A DNA stretch of 64,000 bases from Methanosphaera sp. BMS. Lineage in GTDB: Archaea > Methanobacteriota > Methanobacteria > Methanobacteriales > Methanobacteriaceae. Below, one piece after another: positions 45,901-53,422 of this stretch. How positions within the stretch are numbered: the stretch's first letter is position 1; every line of letters starts with the position of its first letter. Where the stretch lies: contig NZ_CP014213.1 in the NCBI RefSeq assembly GCF_003268005.1, positions 806,001 to 870,000 of the forward strand, written 5' to 3'. The notes beneath the pieces were generated by a model that saw only the letters and a program-made list of their open reading frames with translations, searched no databases and was not told the origin of the DNA. Made by a program: the position numbers and the translations under genes.

Positions 45901-47015
45901 AAAAAGCGTTGGATTCATCCCATCCAGTTAATTCAGCCTTAAATAATATATTGGATGCTTTTGATACAAATTCATATAATGTCTTTGAGGATGAAAATTA
46001 TCTTTACTTGGTTTTAAATGATAACATGAATACGACGTTGACTATGGATAAAAATACTGGTTTGATTGTTGATTACATCCAGTATGGAGATAATGTAATC
46101 CATGGAGTTCAAAGTGATGATGATTATACATTTACCGGATTTGAGATTGGCTCTCCAGAAGCTGAATTACAAAGAACCGTTGGATCAATATTAATGTCAG
46201 CTGCACCATACTGTGTGGGAATACCAGCTGTTGGTCCATTTTTAGTTCCAGTTGTTTATGTTGCTGGAGCACTCATATGTGCTGATGCTTGTGGTCTTTT
46301 AAACTTAAATCAATTAGATAATACAACTAGATTGATTAATTTTGGTTGGGATGTTGCAACATCATTTCCAGTTGATCACATGATAGGATTCATAGCAGAT
46401 AGTAAAAAGATAGCCAGTATCTTTAAAAACAGTGAAATGATTGAACAATCAGCTAAAAGTGTGGAAAATACATTAAAATCCACCATTAAAAGTAGTAGTA
46501 ATTACATTAAAGTAAAATGCATGGAAATATTACAGGATACATACTTCACTTTAGATGAAATAACACGTCTATCAAAGGTTACCGAGAATATAGTTAAAGG
46601 ATTTTTAAAAGTATTAAACCTGCCAGTACCCAAGACAGTTTATGATGAATTCTCCAAGGATTTGAATTTACTGTTTAAATTGGATACAGAACCACTAGCA
46701 GAACATTCCATATTAAACAAGGCAACTTATGAAATCTTTTGTTCCAGATTAGGTCAGGAAAAAAGCAATATAATGGGAATATGTTATTTCTATTATGGAT
46801 TCTCTAAAGAAGCTGTTGAAAACTTTTATCATGACTATAGTGAAAAGGTAATTATGAACATAACTTTAAGCATGGAAAACGAAATATTAGAACTATTCCA
46901 TGAACAATATAAAATTATTTCACTACTTAATTTAAATAAATCCCTGATTATTAATGATTATGAACACTATTATGTAGCAGAAGATTATTATGATACAATG
47001 AGCGTGGTATTATGA
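39906..47015 (+). CDS. Giant adhesin-like surface protein with papain-like C1 peptidase domain, 2369 aa
   Basis: Residues 1-23 are a signal peptide ending VVCAS. Ig-like beta domains occupy about 85-565. A beta-helix region with repeated NNxA..GGAI motifs occupies about 650-1130. A papain-like C1 peptidase follows: VKNQGSSNACWAF with Gln1317 and Cys1323, His1476 in NHAVSIIGWDD, and Asn1509 in KNSWG, so the catalytic set is complete. Beyond it lie a beta-rich part, a hydrophobic stretch (about 2092-2130) and a helical C-terminal domain. AGGTGATTTA precedes the ATG. The stop overlaps the next gene by four bases. Proteolysis of host, microbial or own surface proteins is inferred. Confidence 0.93.
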   Translation: MNNKFLIVSIIVFLLSLSVVCASDVNESQSEKTQTLEVDNDDINSNVNDYNIVSENIGKKNESDSEKINREYKNKTVKRDDESSDISLIVSATDIKYGDTASIFGTLNNNTVPLMQEEITLLLNDEEYTTTTDVNGEYNFSITDYDIGLNEVVVFYDGETDFVYNITSFTVRKLNTTTIITNAIGVVYHNVIECAIVTDECNYVVNEGFVTFILRNQVIGTADVINGLAILNFVYNISVNDTIQAIYSGSDIYNPSNSSQVIVIRKQYANIIISPVFCYVKDTVTFTAWILDEDHNNVSSGKCVMKINGKTVKDENGKVIYAKVNNGISSFNVTLPATLEGIHNYTIVYSGSSAYNGSRTTNTLVVYKRNYTVNLNVTPNPTKRGGTVNLTTTINSSNLNINGGEVIFKLNGKTLKYDNGTVIQVGVLNNEAELSYIIPESLSIGDKTMKAVYIDELYDRYETESTFTIAKQDIYIVLEEIDYYANKLVIKADVFNEFNQTINRNITYAVKLNGVTQLISNTNGSTINAQMYNRYNPNNYTLSIVIGESTGYTSYIYTNNITLHNPKISIENDEIYRCSYNVFTIFIPSEYISQNNTLLLYLDELLLLNTTIITDNFTVDYYTPIFYEGNYTLHAIIMNENNQNLKQEDKNITILSDYIYVNSNGDINSNGDTINNPTTLETAVNIANDNQIILLSTLTDTDTYLMTNLTINSTSHNIKIMAQANKTIIFDGNNTNNCMNISNDYDVTFSNIRFINGYNNDCGGLFVNTGNLTIINYTIENNHAFSMAGAIFNRGNITLLNNNISDNSVINNSYSLNNDTLNHKGGIIKSLEGNIFLINNSIHNNSATFGGVISTNNSSVYLLNNTFSNNAGNIGGVLDLSDTLSIQYNNIFTGNYAKKASVQRSISSLDFINNNIYINNNATEKGLLLIDDSTTTVDNCTFNYNHARYASSIYSTTSNLNINNSVFNYNNASVQGGSIISKYSIVVINNTLFNENNVLNGVGGGIYSENSNLYIDNSTFTNNTAKYGGAICVIGENENIIENSHFLSNNVSIDGGAIYSSKSLLYLNNNTYTSNNAQNNGGAISATMLNTLEVTNSTFQDNNANNYTNIHTIETVTLINNNSFDLNTMKTSVITNELTGNINDNYWGTNTPDFMTITNNNSPQTWKIIENNEYMTINNTNTTEIQTGLKTLSITNNHNNQVNTLIPKKDINLITDDILTTTDTNITINITFDEKITATIQIIFPDETIIQQYLSNTNQTSITYKTGIHDGLEQIHINLIESGSYVAKSKLLNIFVQDDLSSFNLNDYNMVTSVKNQGSSNACWAFASLGTLESAILKSFNQTTDFSENHLKNIINKYNINGTDADANTGSSLLRPINYLLSWTDPVNDLDDIFFEESILSDDIPSTFHIQDVVFLENYNSLNPQDIKNAILKYGALFTDLSVNGSCDHTNKTIEDNLIISTTVNYYNPTITSPNHAVSIIGWDDTYSRYNFNNNGSIPVGDGAFIIKNSWGTDNGISGFNYVSYYDKSLGTDGFIAFLLDNRCNYSNIYQYETCSVYTFDSNSTEFTIANNYHSRSAEQIQAVGTFFDKESNYTLVIYKNGVEQYTQDGNINHAGYQTIKLKQYIPLNTGDDFTAMLTIKNSHVKIFVQNILTVTTENITDESFIFNSTTLYNLRKYHLTACLKVYTGYDNQTTQNTNITTGQINIYIPHNEPSQIPDIINNQTNISSNNSLYTIKIPIIWYSPTGTEISYDKSFDIVIANESHYFESEQLVRTYLSLNGTAIMNYENKEGQGLYISKEDDGSFINIELVYDFTENTNFLSIIFNNTDGSLDNKASIIINNNVLCNITIYPGYNSTLDWYSIQEDFITIFSYNNQQIQRVEPIYYYNKYNINVTQTYFITKTKINTTDFLNTSNTIVNHLIYTAGKVFYSNDLLADTIAEALNVSNHRENYTVILCGYNGRVYISALDPNMGMMINGANDNKIMFRFITSYMLSILEEKALDSSHPVNSALNNILDAFDTNSYNVFEDENYLYLVLNDNMNTTLTMDKNTGLIVDYIQYGDNVIHGVQSDDDYTFTGFEIGSPEAELQRTVGSILMSAAPYCVGIPAVGPFLVPVVYVAGALICADACGLLNLNQLDNTTRLINFGWDVATSFPVDHMIGFIADSKKIASIFKNSEMIEQSAKSVENTLKSTIKSSSNYIKVKCMEILQDTYFTLDEITRLSKVTENIVKGFLKVLNLPVPKTVYDEFSKDLNLLFKLDTEPLAEHSILNKATYEIFCSRLGQEKSNIMGICYFYYGFSKEAVENFYHDYSEKVIMNITLSMENEILELFHEQYKIISLLNLNKSLIINDYEHYYVAEDYYDTMSVVL

Positions 47016-47890
47016 AGTATTGTGAGAATTGTAATGCAGAAAACCTTAACGAGCAGATATTCTGCCGTAAATGCAACCATCAATTTGAGGATTTTGACTG
47101 GAATACAGTTGAAAGAGAAAATGTCTACGCGGATTCTTTGAATGACCAGTTCAGACAGACCGAACAGGATCTTCATGAAAAACACTTCAACGTTTCATTA
47201 AAAAAGGATGGGATAAAATTCATCATATGGACAGTAATATGTATTTACGGAATGTATTATGGAATACAGCATTCATGGCTATGCTATTATATTTCACTTC
47301 TTACTTATGGGTTACTTTTTATCTTCAAGTATTATAAGTTGTTTTTTAAACTCTTTAATGTTAGACTTCAGGAGAAAATCGGAAACAAAACATTCAATAA
47401 TTACCGCTTAGAAAGCAAAGGTTTAATTGTAGGTGGAATAAATACATGGATGTTCTTTTATCCTTTAATTCCTATTATGGGTAATGAGTCTGGATTTATT
47501 GCATATTCAATGGCATTTCCTATCGGATTACTCTATGTTATTTTTGGTTTGGTTTTTTTCATAAGATCAGATGTATTCAATCAGTATAACGATAATTATT
47601 ATGTTATAACCATTTATTTAATGTTTATGATGCCAGCTACTGCCTTATTCGGATTAGCAAGTGTGGCTTTATATTATTTATTAGATAATATATTTTTGAA
47701 TATTTCATTAATAATATTATATTATCTGATATTGTTTCCGGTATTGTTTTTGGATAAAGTAAATCAGCATACAAAACATGATATAAGAGGACCATTACAT
47801 TGGTTTTTATTTTATGCAATTGGAGCACCATTTATTCCAGCTATATTATGTTTTATATTCATGTTTTCATCAGGTTTAATGGTTAGTTGA
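47012..47890 (+). CDS. Zinc-ribbon multi-span membrane protein, copy 1
   Basis: The N-terminus is a zinc ribbon with CENCN and CRKCN (residues 4-21). A charged linker with DDLxEKHF-like character follows, then about seven hydrophobic segments from residue 72 to the end (for example FIIWTVICIYGMYYGI). The ATG overlaps the stop of the giant adhesin gene (ATGA), so both are translated from one message, and a role in export, folding or anchoring of that adhesin is a reasonable inference. The N-terminal 130 residues are almost identical to the copy at 48134. No catalytic motif is recognised. Confidence 0.75.
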   Translation: MKYCENCNAENLNEQIFCRKCNHQFEDFDWNTVERENVYADSLNDQFRQTEQDLHEKHFNVSLKKDGIKFIIWTVICIYGMYYGIQHSWLCYYISLLTYGLLFIFKYYKLFFKLFNVRLQEKIGNKTFNNYRLESKGLIVGGINTWMFFYPLIPIMGNESGFIAYSMAFPIGLLYVIFGLVFFIRSDVFNQYNDNYYVITIYLMFMMPATALFGLASVALYYLLDNIFLNISLIILYYLILFPVLFLDKVNQHTKHDIRGPLHWFLFYAIGAPFIPAILCFIFMFSSGLMVS

Positions 47891-48133
47891 ACATACTTTA
47901 TTTCTTTATTTTTTTGGATATTGATTCTTTAAAATAGGAATAATTAATCATGCTAATATTTGTTCTAGATTTTATTATAGAATGTAAGTCTCATTTTTTT
48001 TAAATTAGTACATCATTTAGTAGTTTTGAGGAGGATTGTATATAATTAATAGTAATTTATTTATTAATAATTTGATATACAGTATTAATATATATGTCTC
48101 AACAAATGTAATAAATGTGATAGGAGGGATATT

Positions 48134-49024
48134 ATGAAGTATTGTGAGAATTGTAATGCAGAAAACCTTAACGAACAGATATTCTGCCGTAAATGCAACC
48201 ATCAATTCGAGGACTTTGACTGGAATACAGTTGAAAGAGAAAACGTCTACGCGGATTCATTAAATGACCAGTTCAGACAGACCGAACAGGATCTTCATGA
48301 AAAACACTTCAACGTTTCATTGAAAAAAGATGGGATAAAATTCATCATATGGACAGTAATATGTATTTACGGAATGTATTATGGAATACAGCATTCATGG
48401 CTATGCTATTATATTTCCATTTTCATTTATGGGTTACTTTTTATCTTCAAGTATTATAAGTTGTTTTTTAAACTGTTTAATGTTAGACTTCAGGAGAAAA
48501 TCGGAAATAAAACATTCAATAATTACCGTTTAGAAAGTAAGGGTGTAATTAGTGGAGGAATATTCCTATGGATGTTTTTTTATCCTTTAATTTATTTTTT
48601 TGATGATTATGCTAGATTAGTTCTCTTTTCAGGTGTAATTCTTGGTGGATTAGTATATATCCTTTTTGGTTTGGATTTGTTCATTAGACCACATGTATTC
48701 AATCAGTATAATGATAATTATTATGTTATAACAGTTTATTTAATGTTTATAATGCCAGCAGGAGTTTTTTTGGGATTTTTATTAGGTGCAACGTATTATT
48801 CTACCCATAATGATTTAATGGCAGTTTTTTTATTGGGTTTATATATAATAACTATAATTCCGGTTTTATTCTTGGATAAAGTTAATAAACATACAAAACA
48901 TGATATAAGAGTACCAGGATCATGGTTTCTCTTTTATTCAATTGGAGCACCCCTTATTCCAAGTGTTTTATTGTTTATATATGTAGTATTAGGTTTATAT
49001 AAATACATCCCCATCTTTTTATAG
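48134..49024 (+). CDS. Zinc-ribbon multi-span membrane protein, copy 2
   Basis: This is a tandem paralog of the 47012 gene. The first 130 codons are almost the same at the DNA level; the remaining membrane part diverges (for example GVILGGLVYILFGLDLF against a different segment in copy 1). It keeps CENCN/CRKCN and the same number of hydrophobic segments. Unlike copy 1 it has its own ribosome binding site (AGGAGGGATATT) after a 240-base spacer. The pattern fits a recent duplication with either gene conversion at the 5' part or selection on the N-terminus. Confidence 0.75.
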   Translation: MKYCENCNAENLNEQIFCRKCNHQFEDFDWNTVERENVYADSLNDQFRQTEQDLHEKHFNVSLKKDGIKFIIWTVICIYGMYYGIQHSWLCYYISIFIYGLLFIFKYYKLFFKLFNVRLQEKIGNKTFNNYRLESKGVISGGIFLWMFFYPLIYFFDDYARLVLFSGVILGGLVYILFGLDLFIRPHVFNQYNDNYYVITVYLMFIMPAGVFLGFLLGATYYSTHNDLMAVFLLGLYIITIIPVLFLDKVNKHTKHDIRVPGSWFLFYSIGAPLIPSVLLFIYVVLGLYKYIPIFL

Positions 49025-49091
49025 ATGAGTATCTAAATTAAGATATATTAAATTTCATAAAGGGTTAAAAACCATATATGAATGGTGATCA

Positions 49092-49434
49092 AAATAGGAT
49101 TCATAGCAGATAGTAAAAAGATAGCCGGCATCTTTAAAAATAGTGAAGTGATTGAACAATCAGCTAAAACAGTAGAAAACACCTTGAAATCCACCCATAA
49201 AAAGTAGCGATAATTACATAAAAACAAAATGCATGGAAATAATACAGGATACAATATATTTTGCTGGATGAAATAACACATCTATCTAACCAAAAAACGG
49301 AAGTGATTAAGTTTTCAGTTGACAGTCATGATGAAGATGAAGCCTGGGATGTATATAATGGAATACTGGATATTGAGGATTGTGATGATCCGGTTGCGGT
49401 ACAAAATATATTGGAAAGTGAAATAGATCCCTGA
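49092..49434 (+). pseudogene. Decayed copy of the adhesin C-terminal segment
   Basis: Bases 49094-49285 closely match 46385-46575 inside the giant adhesin gene (GFIADSKKIA..IFKNSE.IEQSAK). They carry several small indels and stop codons, for example after KSTHKK. The remaining open stretch to 49434 (VIKFSVDSHDEDEAWDVYNG...) is not from the same part of the gene. Together with the two zinc-ribbon genes this shows that a segment spanning the adhesin end and the ribbon gene was duplicated and then decayed. Confidence 0.75.
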
Positions 49435-50550
49435 TATGATTCGAGTTATTTTCATTATACTGATTATAATCCAAATAAGAATAGAGAAAATAAAAAAGAT
49501 ATTTGTAATACATGGACATGCTGTCTGCTGCTTATTATCCTATTTATCCTCTATCTAACAATTATTTAAAGATTTAAGAGGGTTATTACTCCTTCCCCCA
49601 TTTTTAACTATATCAACTTATTCTTTTTAATGACAATCATTCACAGAATATCTAAATCCCAATATGTATTTACATAGAAAGAGTTGGTGAGTATTTAAGA
49701 TTTGATTAAGGCAGAATCAGATTAATCTTCAAGTTTTCATCAGCATTACTATAATCCAAATTATAATCCAAATTAATGAAGGATGAAAAAAAGGGTAGTA
49801 TTAAGAAGAGAATGCTGATGCTACTTTTTATAATATACATCATTTATTTAACTATGCCTACATTAATCTGATGAATTATTATTTTTTTATCCGGAGCTTC
49901 CTTCTGTAATTTAACAAGAAAGTACACCCTTACTTATTATATTTAAAAAGGAAAGAGATAAACCATTGGATTAATAAGAAAAACAAAATTTTAAAAAAAA
50001 ATAAATAATATCCTTCAAGAAAGATAAATATTAGATGTCACAAAAAAATAAAATAGAGAGGAAAGTTAATATTCCTTTTCCCTATTAAGGAAAATTAATT
50101 ATTCCTTTTCCTTATTAATATTAAAGCAAGTACAATCGCAGTTACAAATACTACCGCAAATAGTATTGTAACATTGATGGTAATGCTAAAAATAATTAAT
50201 ATTAACTATAATATTAATATTATAACCTCCAATAAATATATGGAAGGAGATCCCAATCTCTTTCCAACATTTCTTGAAGCCCTTAAACAATTTTTACCCT
50301 ATAACCCATATTATTTATTAATTTTTCATGATTAAATCAGGTTAATTACTTAATAGATTTCCGGAGTTTCCTCATGAAGTTCTGTTGGCATATTATTCTC
50401 ATAACCGTCGTTTAACCATCTCATTTTTAGATATCTGCAACGTCAATTCATCAACGCAAGTAAAAATCAATTAATAAAAAAACCGGGCATTAAAAAAATA
50501 TTTAAATCATGAAGATTAAATATAATACTATAAATTTAGGATAAACTAAA
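49435..50550. other. Long intergenic region, mostly without genes
   Basis: About 1.1 kb of AT-rich sequence. On the - strand 50095-50205 is open for 36 codons and encodes a membrane-helix-like tail (VTILFAVVFVTAIVLALILI then RKRNN) but has no start codon, so it looks like the end of a lost membrane protein. A 17-base direct repeat (ATTCCTTTTCCYTATTA) occurs at 50071 and 50101. Nothing else is supportable. Confidence 0.35.
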
Positions 50551-51174
50551 ATGATGATAAAATTTACCAAAGATGAAATAAGAAACATACTCATATCCAT
50601 AATAGTAATAAGCATACTCTTTACAATCAATACGACACAGAAAATCGGATGGACAAACAAAGAGATAATAAACATACTTATCATAACACTAATACTCTTT
50701 AGCATCTCACTTATAGCAAAGATCTACTCACAGAAATACCTGGCAAGAAAATATCACTATCACATCGAATATAAGATATGGGGATATGGAATAATATTTG
50801 CAGTAGTAACTATGCTTTTAAACATATTCATAATTACACCCGGATACTTCAAATACGGATTATACGACAGAATAGCAACAGATGAGGAAAAAGCAAAAAT
50901 CGCCGTGACAGGATCTGCAATAAATATAATTCTAGCAGTAATATTTTTGATGGCATTGATTATCCTAAAATACAGCATTATGACAGCGAGCATAATCAAA
51001 TTAGCAATGCTTATCGGATTCTACATAAATACATACATGGCAGTATTTAACTTAATACCATTCATGACATTGGATGGAATGAAAATAGTTGAATATGACA
51101 TGAAAATGTGGATAGCACCAATGACCATATCTGCAATTCTTTTAGTAATAACATTTACAAGTTATATAATATAA
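50551..51174 (+). CDS. M50-like (site-2 protease fold) membrane protein lacking the zinc motif
   Basis: The 207-residue protein has five to six hydrophobic segments. The late motif FNLIPFMTLDGMKIV matches the NxxPxxxLDG element of M50 site-2 protease relatives, including the Asp zinc ligand. Where the family carries HExxH, this protein reads SLIAKIYSQKYLARKYH: the surrounding ARKYH part fits the family but the His and Glu are lost. It is thus probably a non-catalytic relative, or uses the fold for another purpose. AGGATAAACTAAA precedes the ATG. It stands alone. Confidence 0.65.
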   Translation: MMIKFTKDEIRNILISIIVISILFTINTTQKIGWTNKEIINILIITLILFSISLIAKIYSQKYLARKYHYHIEYKIWGYGIIFAVVTMLLNIFIITPGYFKYGLYDRIATDEEKAKIAVTGSAINIILAVIFLMALIILKYSIMTASIIKLAMLIGFYINTYMAVFNLIPFMTLDGMKIVEYDMKMWIAPMTISAILLVITFTSYII

Positions 51175-51392
51175 ACTAATTTCCCCTACTTTTTTTTCAA
51201 AAAATTCATCCATTATTCAATTTTACATACATTAAATCAAATGGATCAATACCACTTCACGATTAGATAGTAAAATGCAGCGTGAAATGAGAATATCCAA
51301 GAATTCACATCAATTTATTTAAGTGTTTTTGAACAACATATAAATATTTGAATTGTCAAACTAAGAATAGAACAAATGTTATTGTTGTGAAA

Positions 51393-51917
51393 ATGATGAG
51401 ATTAAAAAAAGGTTTTAAAAATACTATTGGCATACTGAAATTAGCATCATTATATCTGATGGCAAGTGACGACGACGATAATAATGCATATGATGAAATG
51501 ATGGAAAGATGGCGTGAGATAGACCAGGATCCACGTTATGATATTTATCGGGACAATCCAAGATATAATGACGTTTTTACTCCACCAAATTACTGGGAAG
51601 CATATCCGGATGACCCTCGAAATCCATATAGGGATGACAATACCTACTATGACCAGGAATATGATGAAAATAACACCATAACTGTAAACAATGAAAATAC
51701 CGAAAAGACGGAAAACAACAATACTCCTGCCACAACAACGGATGAAAATTCAAAAGAAAAAGTATACACCGGCAGTACAACCTCATCAAGTGATGATAAT
51801 AGTGGTTCATTATTAATATTCTGTATAGGTATCGTTTTAATAATCGGTATACTAATGGTCGCTCCTTGGCTGCTTATAATAGTTATACCATTAATAATAT
51901 GTGCATTAATGAAGTAA
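51393..51917 (+). CDS. Tail-anchored hydrophilic protein, 174 aa
   Basis: After a basic N-terminus (MMRLKKGFKNTIGILKLA) comes a very acidic, Asp/Tyr/Arg/Pro-rich stretch, then an Asn/Thr/Ser-rich linker. A C-terminal hydrophobic segment closes the protein (SLLIFCIGIVLIIGILMVAP and following LLIIVIPLIICALMK). It is therefore anchored by its C-terminus with one or two helices. It has no recognised domain. The start is uncertain: ATG at 51393 or 51396; the upstream in-frame TTG at 51348 has no binding site. No clear partner. Confidence 0.5.
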   Translation: MMRLKKGFKNTIGILKLASLYLMASDDDDNNAYDEMMERWREIDQDPRYDIYRDNPRYNDVFTPPNYWEAYPDDPRNPYRDDNTYYDQEYDENNTITVNNENTEKTENNNTPATTTDENSKEKVYTGSTTSSSDDNSGSLLIFCIGIVLIIGILMVAPWLLIIVIPLIICALMK

Positions 51918-51967
51918 AAAAAGTATTTAATAGTAAATCATTACTATTATTTAATCATATGGGAAAA

Positions 51968-52861
51968 TTATAGATGCTGTTTTATTCTTTCATCTATTAT
52001 TTCCAATATTTTATCGTCAGCCCCTAACGGTTCTGTAAATATTATATTGCCATCGTATTCCACGATGTCCTCTGTTGATACATTTGGTTTCGGATAGTTT
52101 TCAACAGGATCCGGATTTAATCCAAGTGCTGTAGGTATGTCAAGCATGGTGTGTATTCCATGAGCCAGGAATACAGGTACTGCTATTACAGTTTCCATAT
52201 GTTTAATCTTATCAAATGCTTCCGGTATGGATGGATGGGATATGTTCATAAATCCTAACTCTACGATATAATCTGATTTTTCATTGAATTTTGCTGCAAT
52301 TTCTTCCAATACCTGATTGTTGTACGGCAGTGAACTTCCATGACCTACAAGCAGTATTCCCGTATTTTCTGTATTGGCATCTGGTAATTTATCTAATTCA
52401 TCATTGATTCTTTTTTCCACTATTTCCACTATCTTATCATCTGCTCCTAACGGTTCTAGGTATATTATTTCACCATCAAATTCTACCGGCTCTGATTTTG
52501 CTTCCCTGTGATGATGATGGTGGTGGTGTCCATGTTCATGTGAATGACTGTGTGAATGACTGTGTGAGTGTGTGTGTTCTACTTCCATAGGTTCAAGTGT
52601 TAATATGGTTGGTATATCCACTTTGGTATGCATTCCATGGGCTAAAAATACAGGATTTACGATGATTCTTTCCACGCCTGTTTTTTTAAGTGTGTTGAAT
52701 GCCGTTGGAATGTTTGGTTCTACCAGTTCCATGAATCCTGCTTCTATGTTATAATCCGGCATTAATGCCTGATATTTATCCTTTAATGTGGTTACTACTT
52801 CCTTGTTATATGGTTGTCTACTTCCATGACCTACCAATAATATTCCTGTTTTATTACTCAT
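51968..52861 (-). CDS. Two-domain CbiX-type chelatase (sirohydrochlorin chelatase family) with His-rich linker
   Basis: The protein contains two copies of the short CbiX fold. Copy one has GILLVGHGSRQPYN, FMELVEPNIP and VFLAHGMHTKVDIP. Copy two has GILLVGHGSSLPYN, FMNISHPSIP and VFLAHGIHTMLDIP. The metal-binding His pairs (GHGS and HGxHxxxDIP) are present in both. Between them a linker carries about 16 His residues with Ser, Glu and Gly. In methanogens the single-domain member CfbA inserts Ni or Co into sirohydrochlorin on the route to coenzyme F430; this fused form could do the same, with the His-rich linker as a metal store. GAGGTTTAAAT precedes the ATG. Confidence 0.85.
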   Translation of the reverse strand: MSNKTGILLVGHGSRQPYNKEVVTTLKDKYQALMPDYNIEAGFMELVEPNIPTAFNTLKKTGVERIIVNPVFLAHGMHTKVDIPTILTLEPMEVEHTHSHSHSHSHSHEHGHHHHHHHREAKSEPVEFDGEIIYLEPLGADDKIVEIVEKRINDELDKLPDANTENTGILLVGHGSSLPYNNQVLEEIAAKFNEKSDYIVELGFMNISHPSIPEAFDKIKHMETVIAVPVFLAHGIHTMLDIPTALGLNPDPVENYPKPNVSTEDIVEYDGNIIFTEPLGADDKILEIIDERIKQHL

Positions 52862-53422
52862 ATTTAAACCTCATAATAATAAGTATTACTTTTTATGTCT
52901 TCATTTATTAATGTTATATAAACCATATTATTTAAAGCTATTTAATACTTTTTTAAGGTTTTCAGGGGTTTTTGTAATACTTTTTTAATGAAAATAAACA
53001 ATAACAAACATCATTTTGAATACTGTTGTTTTTAAAGCATTTACTAAAATAAACTTTAAATGATGAATAATAAATTTATTAGGTGATGGCAATTGTCAAA
53101 AAAAGTGTACTTAACAAGACTACAATAATCAAAAAAAATAAATAATGATACCAATTATTGAGATTGCTAAAAGATAGTACATCTTTAAGAGGATTATTAA
53201 CAAACACAATACATAAAATACTATTGATAGATCTTTTCAGAAAAGACAATTTGATATCCACTATCAAATTAACTTTAATTTTAGCTTATTTTATTAAGTA
53301 AAGCTTAACCATAATTACATTTTTGATTAGATTTCTTATTAAGTACATATTAAAGTATATACCTTAAATTATATAATATTTTCTAAAATAAAATAAAAAT
53401 AGAAAAAATAATATCTAAAACA
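52862..53422. other. Intergenic region without a supported gene
   Basis: About 560 bases of AT-rich sequence between the starts and ends of two - strand genes. A short - strand ORF at 53079-53267 has no ribosome binding site and low-complexity hydrophobic composition. An A-rich run at 53388-53412 after the helicase stop resembles a terminator. Nothing else is supportable. Confidence 0.35.

Noticed and set aside
53079-53267. 62-codon - strand ORF
   Set aside because: There is no ribosome binding site and a low-complexity hydrophobic tail; likely chance in AT-rich sequence.
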